The notes below the pieces were generated by a model that had not been told where the DNA came from, did not search any database, and saw only the letters and a program-made list of their open reading frames with translations. A stretch of 64,000 nt of DNA from an uncultured Collinsella sp. (GTDB lineage: Bacteria; Actinomycetota; Coriobacteriia; Coriobacteriales; Coriobacteriaceae): assembly GCA_900758375.1 (NCBI GenBank), contig CAAERJ010000055.1:1-64000 (forward strand). The letters are read 5' to 3'. Below are positions 8,681 to 16,648 of this stretch, one piece after another. The translations under genes and the position numbers were made by a program. Each line of letters begins with the position of its first letter. Within the stretch, counting starts at the first letter, position 1.

Positions 8681-8953
8681 ACGAACCCCTCTCGTTTGAT
8701 TCAGTTGTCGAAATTTTTGAAAAGCGGCGAAACGCGGAATTCCCGTTTACACCGCGGGGGTTGGGTGTGGACCGTAGGCCACAGCGCACGAGTGCGGGCG
8801 CGGCTTTAGCCCGCACGCACGTGTCCACACTTAACCCTTGGGGTGTAGGGTGTGAAACTCTACTACGTAGTAGTAGTGTCACACCCCCTTTTTCACACCC
8901 GTGTGAAACTGAAAAATTACAGTGTCACACCCGTGGGTTAAAAATTTTGAAAG
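8681..8953. repeat. Structured non-coding region with iteron-like repeats
   Basis: No gene is seen. Three nested or adjacent structures are visible. GTGTGGAC (8,765-8,772) pairs with GTCCACAC (8,823-8,830), enclosing GTGCGGGC (8,792-8,799) paired with GCCCGCAC (8,809-8,816). A perfect 12-bp palindrome TACTACGTAGTA lies at 8,861-8,872. TTTCACAC and GTGTGAAA (8,891-8,908) form an 8-bp stem around CC. The octamer TCACACCC or its complement occurs four times (8,848, 8,879, 8,893 and 8,925), and AGTGTCACACCC occurs twice exactly (8,875 and 8,921). Lying next to the primase-helicase, it could be the phage origin or a regulatory RNA. Confidence 0.7.
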
Positions 8954-11257
8954 CTACTCGGAAAGGTCGATTTCTCCGTCGAATTCAAGTGCCTGGTTAT
9001 CTTTGTCATAGATCAGGTCCGTGCCGTCTTTGACTCTGAAGGGGCTCCATTTTGAAGCATTGCCGGTCCAAGATTTAAGCTGCGTCTTGCTTACCGGCTC
9101 CCCTTTGAATTCTCCGATACGATCGAGAACGGTCGCCCTTGTCGGCTCGACTCCATCTTCAACACATTTCTCGATTGCCTTACGGATCAGTTCGACCTTG
9201 ACCTGTTGTGCGCCCTTGTCGTTTTTGGCTTTAACATCCCTGCCCTTGGAGCGGCTGGCCCTCGGGTCGTACTCGCCCTCGCATTTCAGGTCCGCCAGGG
9301 CACCAGTCTCGTCCGGCAGGTGAACTGGATACTCGAACCACAGGTTCTTGGGTTTGAAGCTGCGGAACTCGCGAAGCGTGCCCTCGATACGCCATGCCGC
9401 CCATCCGCGCGACGATTCCTGCAAGCTCTCGTGGATGGATTCGAGCTCGCGTTTCAGGTCGCCCGGGGCGTTGTTGGCCGGCTCGTTTGCCCACTTCTGG
9501 AGGGCATCGGCTGAATCGACGCCGACGAACTTCTCATCGGAGCGCCATTCCGGCAAGAACTTGTCGAAAGCCGCCCAGATCGCGTGCTGCCTGCGCCAGT
9601 CGTAGTGCGCCTTGGTGCACTCGTCCGTCAGCTCGAGCGCGGTCATGTCGAGCAGCGCGTCCGGGTCTCGCGCGAACACGCCCGAGCCCGAAGCGCGGTC
9701 CATGGAGCGTTTCTGTCCCTGCAGGCCCTTGGAATGGTGGTGGCAGTAGATGACGGCGCACCCGACCTGCTGGGCGACCTTGTCGAACTGGTTGCAGAAG
9801 GCGGCCATCTGGTCTGCGCTGTTCTCATCTCCCGTGATGACCTTGTAGATCGGGTCGATCACCACGGCGATGGGGCGCGTCTTGAGCGCCCGGCGGATGA
9901 GCGACGGAGCCAGTCTGTCCATGGGGACTGAGCGCCCTCGCAGGTTCCAGATGTCGATGTTTCCCACGTTCTCGGGCGCATAGCCGAGCGCCCTGTACAC
10001 GTCCTTGAATCGATGCAGGCAGCTCGCGGAATCCAGCTCGAGGTTGACGTAGAGCACCCTGCCCTGCGTGCACTCCCAGCCGAACCAAGGCTTTCCCTCG
10101 GCGAGCGACACGCACAGCTCGATGAGCGCGAACGACTTGCCCGCCTTGGACGGTCCCGCGAGCAGCATCTTATGGCCTTGGCGCAGCACTCCGTCGATGA
10201 GCGGCGGCGCGAGCTCGGGCATGTTCTCCCACTCGGATGCCAGATTCTCGGGGTCCGGCAGGTCGTCGGTCGTCTCCTGCATCCAGTCCCACCATTCGGA
10301 CCAAGATGCCTTACCGCACGGTCCGCTCACGAGGCGCTGCCGCTCGCCCGAGCGCATGGCACCGGGCATCCTCGACAGGCGTGACGGGTTCTTGTTCTGG
10401 GTGTCGGGGTCGAGTCCGTTCTTGCGGCACACGTCGTACAGGCGCATGACGCGGTCGCGGTACTCGTTGTAATCCCGTGCATCGACCTTCACCACGGCGT
10501 GCAAGCTCTTCTTGCCGGAATCGACGATGGCGACACACGGCAGCTGAAGCTCCTGCATGATCGCCAGCTGCTTCCCCTTGGCGAGCGTGTCGGATTCGAC
10601 CAGCGCGTACTTGAACTCGGAGACGTTCGCGTTGCCGACGCCCTTGCCGTCGAGCGGGTTGATTCGGATCCATGCGCCGGCGCGGTCGTCGTATGAGCCC
10701 AAGGCCTGCTCGATGGAGCCGTACTTCTTAAGCTCTCGCATCAGCTCGCCGGCGGTGCGCGAGTAGCATCCCTTCGATTTGGGGAGCCACTTGCCCTCGC
10801 GGTCCCAACTCTCGCACACGTAGCCGACCACATCGTCCTCGTCGAACAGGTGGCCGAGATACTCGACGAGCTCCTCGGGGCCGGTCTTGTCGGTCTCGGG
10901 CAGCTCCACCGGCTCAACCCATGACGGGTCGATGAGGGCGGTCGAGATCTCGCCGTCCCATGAAAGCGCCTCGCCCATTCCCTGGGACGCACGCGGCGGA
11001 ACCCACCCGCGCTCGGTCGCCATCTTGGCGAGCGTGCCCGACTTGACCCTGGTCTGTCCCGAGCCGAATCCGCGCCACTTTCGCTCGCACTCGCCCTCGT
11101 GGTACCTTCCCGCGTCCCTGCGGCTCCATTCGTCCCACGCATCGAGCGGAAGGCCGCTCTCATGGAGCGCCATGCCGACGTCCAGCCATTCCTGGTAGTT
11201 GAGTGTGGACGGGTCGATTGCCGAAAGTGCGTCCAGAAGGTCGCTATGGTCTTCCAT
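8954..11257 (-). CDS. Phage primase-helicase (PriCT-2 and RepA-like ATPase domains)
   Basis: A 767-residue replication protein. Residues 5-70 match a PriCT-2-type domain (LNYQEWLDVGMALHESG). The middle (about 190-305) resembles a primase-polymerase remnant with NPSRLSRMPGA. Residues 362-510 form a RecA-fold ATPase: Walker A GPSKAGKS (368-375), Walker B PIAVVIDP (462-469) and a HHHSK sensor. The C-terminal 200 residues probably bind DNA. The start at 11,257 overlaps the HNH stop (ATGA). A much longer frame upstream only copies the HNH gene in another frame. It is expected to load at the phage origin and unwind or prime DNA. Confidence 0.88.
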   Translation of the reverse strand: MEDHSDLLDALSAIDPSTLNYQEWLDVGMALHESGLPLDAWDEWSRRDAGRYHEGECERKWRGFGSGQTRVKSGTLAKMATERGWVPPRASQGMGEALSWDGEISTALIDPSWVEPVELPETDKTGPEELVEYLGHLFDEDDVVGYVCESWDREGKWLPKSKGCYSRTAGELMRELKKYGSIEQALGSYDDRAGAWIRINPLDGKGVGNANVSEFKYALVESDTLAKGKQLAIMQELQLPCVAIVDSGKKSLHAVVKVDARDYNEYRDRVMRLYDVCRKNGLDPDTQNKNPSRLSRMPGAMRSGERQRLVSGPCGKASWSEWWDWMQETTDDLPDPENLASEWENMPELAPPLIDGVLRQGHKMLLAGPSKAGKSFALIELCVSLAEGKPWFGWECTQGRVLYVNLELDSASCLHRFKDVYRALGYAPENVGNIDIWNLRGRSVPMDRLAPSLIRRALKTRPIAVVIDPIYKVITGDENSADQMAAFCNQFDKVAQQVGCAVIYCHHHSKGLQGQKRSMDRASGSGVFARDPDALLDMTALELTDECTKAHYDWRRQHAIWAAFDKFLPEWRSDEKFVGVDSADALQKWANEPANNAPGDLKRELESIHESLQESSRGWAAWRIEGTLREFRSFKPKNLWFEYPVHLPDETGALADLKCEGEYDPRASRSKGRDVKAKNDKGAQQVKVELIRKAIEKCVEDGVEPTRATVLDRIGEFKGEPVSKTQLKSWTGNASKWSPFRVKDGTDLIYDKDNQALEFDGEIDLSE

Positions 11258-12276
11258 CAGCCTTTCTCCTTTCTGTAGTTCTTCTTGCGACACTTTGGAC
11301 AGTACTTCCCCCGTGCGCTCAACTTCTCGAACGTCGCGCCGCATTTGGCGCACGTGACGAATCCGTAGCTGCGGCGCGCCTTGCGCCCCGAGTCCAGGCA
11401 CTCGCGGCAGGTGCGCTGCGCCTTGTACTGCGGCCTGTAGGTCTTCCCGCAGCACGGGCACTTGCGCGGCCTCAGCTCGGCGGTCACGATCGCCTCGTTC
11501 AGTCTCGCCATGGAGACGGCGGTGCGCAGCGACTCGGCATCGTGATAGGGAATGTTGTGCCTGTTGATGTAGAGACGCTGCGCCTGCGTGACCATCACGA
11601 GGTTCTCGGGGTCGAAGTTCGTCATGTCGCGGTCTCCGAACATGACGCTTTCGCCCTTCTGGAGCTTTCGACCGTTGACCTGCTCCCAAATGAGCCGGTG
11701 CTTCGGCTTCCACCATCCGTGGGCGCGGTCGTCGGCATCCTCCTTGGGTACCTTGACCTCGATATATCCGTCCCTGCTCACGCGCTCCGTGCCGACGGGG
11801 CACTCGTTGTGGACTTCATCGCCCTTCTTGAACTGGCAGCGCCTGATGTTCGCCAGCTTCGCCTCGTCCTTGACGTAGTCGGTCAGCTTCTTGCCCTTGT
11901 TGGGCGGAACGGTGCCCGGCGCGAACCTGCCTCCATATGTGCCCTGCTTCAGGCCCAGCGTCGCCTCGCGGTCTTTGAGCTGTGTGACTCTCAACCTTAT
12001 ATCGAACCTTTTCTCGAATTCTTCGATGATCTCGCCCTGGGAATGGCCGGGGACGAATTCCCGCAGGAACTCGTCAAACTCCGGGTGCTCCAGCCAGCGG
12101 ACGGTGGTGCTCATCAGCTTCACGCCGTGCTTCGAGATGTAGCATTGCGCGGTCTGGCGCTTCGGCTGGTAGCCGAAGGCGCACTCGAATGAGGCGAGGA
12201 GATCGTCCCATGAGCGGAATCGCGGGGCCATGTCGAGAAGCCACCTGTGTTCCGCCTTCGTCATGACCCTGCTCAT
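11257..12276 (-). CDS. HNH endonuclease with zinc ribbons (homing-type)
   Basis: A 339-residue protein. The N-terminal 100 residues look like a DNA-binding helix-turn-helix region. The nuclease core is WWKPKHRLIWEQVNG followed by GDRDMTNFDPENLVMV, the pattern of free-standing phage HNH homing enzymes. The C-terminal third contains two Cys4 zinc-ribbon units (CPCCGKTYRP...CREC and CAKCG...CPKC). It sits just upstream of the primase gene and overlaps it by one base. It may be a selfish insertion or a recruited replication or recombination nuclease; the context does not decide. Confidence 0.8.
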   Translation of the reverse strand: MSRVMTKAEHRWLLDMAPRFRSWDDLLASFECAFGYQPKRQTAQCYISKHGVKLMSTTVRWLEHPEFDEFLREFVPGHSQGEIIEEFEKRFDIRLRVTQLKDREATLGLKQGTYGGRFAPGTVPPNKGKKLTDYVKDEAKLANIRRCQFKKGDEVHNECPVGTERVSRDGYIEVKVPKEDADDRAHGWWKPKHRLIWEQVNGRKLQKGESVMFGDRDMTNFDPENLVMVTQAQRLYINRHNIPYHDAESLRTAVSMARLNEAIVTAELRPRKCPCCGKTYRPQYKAQRTCRECLDSGRKARRSYGFVTCAKCGATFEKLSARGKYCPKCRKKNYRKEKG

Positions 12277-12281
12277 CGCTC

Positions 12282-13013
12282 TTACGACTTCAGCATCGCG
12301 GGGACGCTCGCGAGCTTCGCGCCGGCCATCTCGGAGCGTGCGCGGATGATGCCCACGGCGGTGTTCGCGTTCTCGATGGCGCGTGCGCCCACATCAGACA
12401 CCGCCTTCGCGCGGTTGATCTCGCGCTCGATCGCCTCGTCATCGCCGTTGATGTCGAGCGCCATCAGGTTGTCCAGTTCCTCGAAGAAGATGCCCTGGAG
12501 TGCGCTCAAGTCGGTCGAGCGCACGGTCTCGTGTCCTGTCATTTGTCTTGTCCTTTCCCTCTCTTTTGCGAGCTCGTCGCTCACCTCTCGCTTGATCTGC
12601 TCGAATTCCTCGCGTTTTCGTTGTTTCCATTGGGCGCTTCTCTGCCTGTTGTCCTTCAGGTACCGCTCGTACGCCGCGGGGTCGCTCTTGAGCTTTGCGT
12701 ACTTCTTGAGGTGCCTTTGGTGCATTCGCTCCTTCTGCACCTCGAGGTAGTGCTCGGTCATCTCGCGCTCGGATTGGCTCATCTCGTCGGCATGCTCGCG
12801 GAGATATTTCTTCGAGTGCGTGCGACCGAACTCTTTTGCTCGCTGCCGCACCTTCTCCTTCGCGGCCTCGACCTCCGCGACGGTGCGGTAGTTGACCTCC
12901 TTGAAGGGCATCTCGCGACCGCACTTCTCACATCTGTACATGCCAGATGCGATGCGCACGGCGGTGTGATCATCGCAATGTGGGCAGACGTCGCGTCTGC
13001 AGCTAGCCTTCAT
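12282..13013 (-). CDS. Zinc-ribbon coiled-coil protein of unknown role
   Basis: A 243-residue protein starting MKASCRRDVCPHC. An N-terminal zinc ribbon (CPHCDDHT...CEKCGRE) is followed by a long, highly charged helical region rich in Lys, Arg and Glu. The last 86 residues form a separate, more ordinary segment beginning MTGHETVRSTDLSALQG. An in-frame ATG at 12,542 is preceded by a strong AAAGGAC ribosome site, so either a shorter second product is made or the annotated gene is two fused genes. No function is assigned. Confidence 0.65.
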   Translation of the reverse strand: MKASCRRDVCPHCDDHTAVRIASGMYRCEKCGREMPFKEVNYRTVAEVEAAKEKVRQRAKEFGRTHSKKYLREHADEMSQSEREMTEHYLEVQKERMHQRHLKKYAKLKSDPAAYERYLKDNRQRSAQWKQRKREEFEQIKREVSDELAKERERTRQMTGHETVRSTDLSALQGIFFEELDNLMALDINGDDEAIEREINRAKAVSDVGARAIENANTAVGIIRARSEMAGAKLASVPAMLKS

Positions 13014-13347
13014 CGCTCTCGCCGGCGTCAATGTGGTCGGCCTTCATCTGCGAATCCAGGTACGGCTCCACCTCTTTACGGAGCTTTTTCAAGCAGTCTA
13101 TTGCTTTGTCGATATCGGATAGCGCCTGGCCTTTTGATAGGCAGCGCCAGACGTATTTGAACGTGCAGCACCACCACCAGACGATGATTGCCGAGTGGGT
13201 AAACTCTTCCTTCCACTGCACGATGGCTGAGCGCATGGCGCGGGTCGCGGTGATATAGCCGTCACCGAGATAATGGCGAGGGCAGTTCGCGTCGTAGGTC
13301 AAAACCTTGTGGTCGTTGTCCTCAAGCTCCACTCCCATTACTTGCAT
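13003..13347 (-). CDS. Hypothetical phage protein
   Basis: A 114-residue protein of no recognised family. A Trp/Cys-rich patch (IIVWWWCCTFKYVW) lies in the middle and the C-terminus is a charged helix. An alternative ATG at 13,338 overlaps the previous stop (TAATG), but the GAGGTGA ribosome site suits the ATG at 13,347 better. It overlaps the next gene by 11 bases, so it belongs to the same coupled operon. Confidence 0.6.
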   Translation of the reverse strand: MQVMGVELEDNDHKVLTYDANCPRHYLGDGYITATRAMRSAIVQWKEEFTHSAIIVWWWCCTFKYVWRCLSKGQALSDIDKAIDCLKKLRKEVEPYLDSQMKADHIDAGESDEG

Positions 13348-13535
13348 GGCGTCACCTCGATGGTGTACATCTCGCCAATGGTCGGGGCGCCTTTTGCTTT
13401 AAATGGCAATCGGATATCTTCACTGCCAAGGTCACTAAAGACGATAAACGTGGCTACGATTTCATCTGGGGCAAGGTCATACCCGCTTTTCATACATGAG
13501 ATTTCAGTACCCTTGCAATAGGCGCTAAACTTCAC
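13338..13535 (-). CDS. Small hypothetical phage protein
   Basis: 65 residues with a GTG start that overlaps the stop of the upstream small helix-turn-helix gene. The sequence is beta-rich and hydrophilic, with three Cys residues. No family recognised. Overlapping ends with both neighbours support it as a real coupled gene. Confidence 0.55.
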   Translation of the reverse strand: MKFSAYCKGTEISCMKSGYDLAPDEIVATFIVFSDLGSEDIRLPFKAKGAPTIGEMYTIEVTPCK

Positions 13536-13678
13536 TTCTCCACCTCCATCTGGTTGCGCAACCGTGCGACATAGCTTGATGACGTGCTGCAGCGCAGGGC
13601 TATCTGCTTGTTTGTCAGGCGCTTGTCTTTAATGAGTTCCTTGGCACGAGTTACCTTGGGGCTTTCTGGGCGGCTCAT
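13532..13678 (-). CDS. Small helix-turn-helix protein (48 residues)
   Basis: A 48-residue basic protein beginning MSRPESPKVTRAKELI. Residues 14-42 read as a recruiting helix, turn and recognition helix (LTNKQIALRCSTSSSYVARL), the pattern of small phage DNA-binding proteins of the AsnC or resolvase-tail type. Its ATG overlaps the preceding stop by 4 bases (ATGA), and its own stop overlaps the next GTG start. The coupling and the motif make it a likely real gene. Confidence 0.65.
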   Translation of the reverse strand: MSRPESPKVTRAKELIKDKRLTNKQIALRCSTSSSYVARLRNQMEVEK

Positions 13679-13938
13679 TTGGCATCCACCTCCCGTGGCG
13701 GCAGACCGATATATTCGGCAATATCGGCAACACGCTTCTCGAACTCCGCTACTTCCTCGTCCGCTAGGTTAGGGCCGACCTGCGTCCACAGGAGCGCACC
13801 AAAACCCTCAAGGAAACCGACGGCGCGGACAGCTTTATTGCGCTCTTTCCTGTCGGCTTCAGTCACTAGCGGTGGGAGTGTGTACCGATTCATTCTTTTG
13901 TCTGCAATCCACTGGTACACATCGGGGTGGTCGCTCAT
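13675..13938 (-). CDS. Hypothetical phage protein
   Basis: 87 residues, starting MSDHPDVYQWIADK. The ATG at 13,938 overlaps the stop of the upstream Cys-rich gene (ATGA), which argues against a longer in-frame extension upstream. The C-terminal half is an amphipathic acidic helix (DEEVAEFEKRVADIAEYIG). No family recognised. Confidence 0.6.
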   Translation of the reverse strand: MSDHPDVYQWIADKRMNRYTLPPLVTEADRKERNKAVRAVGFLEGFGALLWTQVGPNLADEEVAEFEKRVADIAEYIGLPPREVDAK

Positions 13939-14108
13939 CGCTCGGTCTCCTTCGGCTCCCAGAAATTGCACCTGTTCCACGGCTGGCACTCGTGCGGCAG
14001 GTTGTGCCAGCACGTCAGGTACTTGACTTCGACCACGGTGCTTTTGGTCGTATGCGGGTTCTTGGCGTGCTTGCACGTGGCGCAGCGCTTCCCTACCTGA
14101 TCTGCCAT
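13935..14108 (-). CDS. Small Cys-rich protein
   Basis: 57 residues starting MADQVGKRCATC. Five Cys and several His residues (CATCKHAKNPH, CWHNLPHEC, RCNFW) suggest a small zinc-binding fold. The ATG overlaps the dUTPase stop (TGATG) and its stop overlaps the next ATG, so it is tightly coupled on both sides. Function unknown. Confidence 0.65.
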   Translation of the reverse strand: MADQVGKRCATCKHAKNPHTTKSTVVEVKYLTCWHNLPHECQPWNRCNFWEPKETER

Positions 14109-14566
14109 CACATCGCCCCCGTGCTTCCGTAGCCGTCCTCGCCGCGCGAGCTTTCCGGCAGGCTGTCTACCTCAGCGAAAACGGCGTTGACGAACGGCAG
14201 GAACACCAACTGGGCGATTCGCTCAAGCGGATAGACCGTGTAAGGCTCATCGCTCAGGTTGACCAGCTTGCAGCGAATCTCGCCGCGATAGCCGGGGTCG
14301 ATGATCCCGGGCGCGTTGGCGAGCGTGATTCCGTGGTTGCAGCTGAGCCCCGAGCGGGGTGCCTGGAGCGCGAACATGCCCTCCGGCATCGCCAGATGCA
14401 CTCCCGTGCCGACCCACGCCGATTTCCAAGGCTCGATGGTAAGCGGGTTTGGGATGTTCGCCTTGAGGTCGCACCCGGCATCCTCTACGCCATGGGCGTA
14501 GATTGGTTTCAGCTTGGGGCCGTCAAACTGGGCTTGGATTACTTGAATGTTCGGAGAGAATTTCAT
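14108..14566 (-). CDS. dut: dUTPase
   Basis: A 152-residue trimeric-type dUTP diphosphatase, hydrolysing dUTP to dUMP and so limiting uracil in phage DNA. All five family motifs are present: DAGCDL (29-34), PRSGLS (70-75), NAPGIIDPGYRGE (84-96, with the catalytic Asp in IIDPGY), RIAQLVF (116-122) and the C-terminal RGEDGYGSTG (141-150) that closes over the substrate. Length is normal. It is part of the coupled accessory operon. Confidence 0.94.
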   Translation of the reverse strand: MKFSPNIQVIQAQFDGPKLKPIYAHGVEDAGCDLKANIPNPLTIEPWKSAWVGTGVHLAMPEGMFALQAPRSGLSCNHGITLANAPGIIDPGYRGEIRCKLVNLSDEPYTVYPLERIAQLVFLPFVNAVFAEVDSLPESSRGEDGYGSTGAM

Positions 14567-15028
14567 TTAGTCCTCCACCTTCTCAATCATTCCGCACGGT
14601 TCGTCATCTGATGTTCCGAAGAAATCGTCATATGCAGCCGTCTGGGTTTTTGCAAATACCAACATGTCCGTTTCTTGCATGCTCTCGGCACCGTAGAATG
14701 CCGGCATTTCCCAAATCTGCTTGTCGCAGCGGTATGCGCGGCACACCTCTGGGCGTGCGGGATACACGGAGCAGCGATTAGTAGACGTGGTGAGATATGG
14801 ACAGGTGAGATCAATGCTCCTGTCCATGCGCTTATGCGGTCTGATTCCATGCTTGATGACATAGGCGGACAGACGCACCATATCGAACGCACTCATGGGA
14901 ATGAAACGCGAGCAGCATTGACCGCACCCTTCGCAGCTTCCGTTTGGCGTGTACAGATCACGGACAGTCTGGGTTTTGCTTAGCGCATGGTGATACGCGC
15001 GCGCTATATTGCTTTCACTGAGGCACAT
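14567..15028 (-). CDS. YkgJ-family Cys-cluster protein
   Basis: A 153-residue protein with the family signature: SCEGCGQCCSRF near residues 31-42, then CPYL, and the Cys-rich CSVYPARPEVCRAYRC. This pattern probably binds zinc or an iron-sulfur cluster. YkgJ-like proteins are found in chromosomes and in phages, but their biochemical role is not established. It overlaps the lipoprotein gene start by one base. Confidence 0.82.
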   Translation of the reverse strand: MCLSESNIARAYHHALSKTQTVRDLYTPNGSCEGCGQCCSRFIPMSAFDMVRLSAYVIKHGIRPHKRMDRSIDLTCPYLTTSTNRCSVYPARPEVCRAYRCDKQIWEMPAFYGAESMQETDMLVFAKTQTAAYDDFFGTSDDEPCGMIEKVED

Positions 15029-15330
15029 CAGTCTTCCTCACTTACGACAATGCCGCCTTGGATGATCACGCGCTTGCCTTGGGCATCGTCAAAGAAAACC
15101 TCCTGGTCGTTCGATTCAATGTCGAACTTGCCGTGCCAGCTCTTGATCTCCTTGCCCGTGTTGTCGTAGAGCGTGACAGTACGGTTGATTCCACCGCTGA
15201 AATCGCTGCTCACGCTCTTGACCGAACGGCTGCACGATGAACATCCAGCCAGACCGCAGACAATCACGATAGCCAGGACGGATACGACGAGGGCCGCGAC
15301 GAACGCGACCCTTCGCTTGGTGATATTCAT
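15028..15330 (-). CDS. Small phage lipoprotein
   Basis: 100 residues. A positively charged N-terminus (MNITKRRVAF) and a hydrophobic helix lead to a lipobox LAGC near residues 27-30, so the mature part should be lipid-anchored outside the membrane. The mature part reads as beta strands (GKEIKSWHGKFDIES, GKRVIIQGG). Prophage lipoproteins of this size can block superinfection, but no family assignment is firm. Confidence 0.7.
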   Translation of the reverse strand: MNITKRRVAFVAALVVSVLAIVIVCGLAGCSSCSRSVKSVSSDFSGGINRTVTLYDNTGKEIKSWHGKFDIESNDQEVFFDDAQGKRVIIQGGIVVSEED

Positions 15331-15379
15331 TTGTTTGGTTCCTTTCTATTGAGGGAAATAATTGTTCTGACCTTTCCAA

Positions 15380-15688
15380 CTAGAGGTATCTCACCTTTAT
15401 CCCGAGGTGCTCGCAGATGGTCTCGAATGCCTCTTGCGGTCCCATGCCGAGAACGGTATCGACTTCGCTCCAGTTGGTCACGCCGCCCTTCTTGCTGTTG
15501 TAGCGGAAGGCCATGCATTCGGATTCCGGCATGGCGTGGTAGTGATAGTCCATGACCCCGTCAGACCACTTCACGTGGTCGATGTAGAAGCCGCCAACCC
15601 CGCGCTCGTCCAGCAGATACCAGGTGGTGTGCCGGCCTAGGTCGTCAGACCAGGTTTTCTTGCGTGCCAGCTTGTAGACGTCACTCAT
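15380..15688 (-). CDS. Hypothetical phage protein
   Basis: 102 residues beginning MSDVYKLARKKTWSDD. It is rich in His, Tyr and Trp (GVMDYHYHAMPESE) and ends in a helical segment. The start at 15,688 overlaps the 9-codon mini-gene stop (ATGA); the longer upstream frame runs through the previous gene and is a shadow. No family recognised. Confidence 0.6.
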   Translation of the reverse strand: MSDVYKLARKKTWSDDLGRHTTWYLLDERGVGGFYIDHVKWSDGVMDYHYHAMPESECMAFRYNSKKGGVTNWSEVDTVLGMGPQEAFETICEHLGIKVRYL

Positions 15689-15714
15689 ATCTCGTCCAGC
15701 TCTTCGGTAGTCAT
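15685..15714 (-). other. Nine-codon mini-ORF linking two genes
   Basis: ATG ACT ACC GAA GAG CTG GAC GAG ATA TGA, encoding MTTEELDEI. Its ATG overlaps the upstream gene stop and its stop overlaps the ATG of the next gene (both ATGA). It may act as a translational bridge for the downstream gene rather than make a stable peptide. Confidence 0.35.
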
Positions 15715-16079
15715 CGCTCAATCTTCTCCCCGCACTTCGGGCAGTGAACCGGCTCATAGGCCAACATGCCTCCGAAGCCGATGTACTCCCAAAGCTGCCC
15801 GCTCCAATCGCAGTTTGAGCAGTGGAAGTAGCCGTCGGCCATCCGTTTGCCAGGAATGAACGGATCCTGCTTGTGCTCGACAAGGTCGTGGCACGTCGGG
15901 CGGTCGATTAGGTCGGCGAGTACTTCCACGTCATATGCATCAGAACAATTGGGAATATCGGCACAGCTGATTTCAAGAACGTCCAAGATTTCTGAGTCTG
16001 GAACCCCAGTGTTATGGCATCCATTGGCTAGTCTACGCAGACTATCGGCTATCTCTCGGCGCTCCTCATCGGTAATCAT
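15711..16079 (-). CDS. Zinc-ribbon phage protein
   Basis: 122 residues. A C-terminal pair CSNCDW and CPKCGEKIER forms a zinc ribbon; an N-terminal helical region starts MITDEERREIADSLRRLANGC. The pattern resembles Lar-like restriction-alleviation and related phage ribbon proteins, but the family is unclear. Overlaps its neighbours by ATGA junctions. Confidence 0.6.
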   Translation of the reverse strand: MITDEERREIADSLRRLANGCHNTGVPDSEILDVLEISCADIPNCSDAYDVEVLADLIDRPTCHDLVEHKQDPFIPGKRMADGYFHCSNCDWSGQLWEYIGFGGMLAYEPVHCPKCGEKIER

Positions 16080-16282
16080 TCGTCCTCACCGTCCATCCAC
16101 TCATATTGCTCGAATACGCCCGCAGTATCATCGAGCGTTACATACTCGATATGGTCAACGACGAACCTCCCAGATTCGAGCGCGATTGTCGCGTATCCGT
16201 CGTAAGTGTCGAGCAGCAAGGCCTTAACCTTTTTGTCGCTACAGGGCTTTGAGTACCAAACTGGAATCGGAGCGCCATTCAT
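16076..16282 (-). CDS. Small hypothetical phage protein
   Basis: 68 residues of beta character starting MNGAPIPVWYSKPCSDKK and ending in an acidic tail. Its ATG overlaps the preceding stop by one base. No family recognised. Confidence 0.55.
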   Translation of the reverse strand: MNGAPIPVWYSKPCSDKKVKALLLDTYDGYATIALESGRFVVDHIEYVTLDDTAGVFEQYEWMDGEDE

Positions 16283-16470
16283 CAGCCCTCACCCCTTAGT
16301 TTGCGTCCGCAGAACGGGCAATAGCTAATCGGGGTGCTCCATGCGAACGGCGGGTCGGAAACAATGACGTACTCGCCGTCGTTTGGCTCGTTAATCCACA
16401 TCTCGACGCCATCCTCGTCATCGCCGAAGTTGAAATGCGGCTTTCCGCAGTAGGGGCAATCGCTAGGCAT
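16282..16470 (-). CDS. Lar-like zinc-ribbon protein
   Basis: 62 residues with two Cys2 knuckles, CPYCGKPHF near the N-terminus and YCPFCGRKL near the C-terminus, flanking a loop with Trp and Pro. This is the layout of Lar-type small proteins, some of which modulate host restriction enzymes. The start at 16,470 (ATG) is preferred over the GTG three codons upstream. Function is inferred by resemblance only. Confidence 0.6.
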   Translation of the reverse strand: MPSDCPYCGKPHFNFGDDEDGVEMWINEPNDGEYVIVSDPPFAWSTPISYCPFCGRKLRGEG

Positions 16471-16642
16471 CGCCCTCACCCCTCAGATTGCGGATGCGGT
16501 TGAGAATGTCCTTGAACGCGCGCTCGTCTTTATGCGTGCAGCCGCCAATGTCGTTGTGAATCGGACAATTGACGCATCTGTTGGTGGTGTTGAAGTATCG
16601 AAGTTGCGAGGTAATAACATCGCGTTCCGCCGCTCTTCCCAA
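16463..16642 (-). CDS. Small Cys-rich protein, probable TTG start
   Basis: About 59 residues. The conserved-looking part is NRCVNCPIHNDIGGCTHKD followed by an amphipathic helix. No ATG lies in frame after the upstream stop; a TTG at 16,642 is the best start, with an AAGGGG site close by. It overlaps the Lar-like gene by 8 bases. The Cys/His spacing suggests metal binding. Confidence 0.45.
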   Translation of the reverse strand: MGRAAERDVITSQLRYFNTTNRCVNCPIHNDIGGCTHKDERAFKDILNRIRNLRGEGDA

Positions 16643-16648
16643 GTCCCC

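Noticed and set aside
11258..11803. Upstream extension of the primase-helicase gene
   Set aside because: It only reads the HNH gene in another frame; the ATG at 11,257 forms a clean ATGA overlap.
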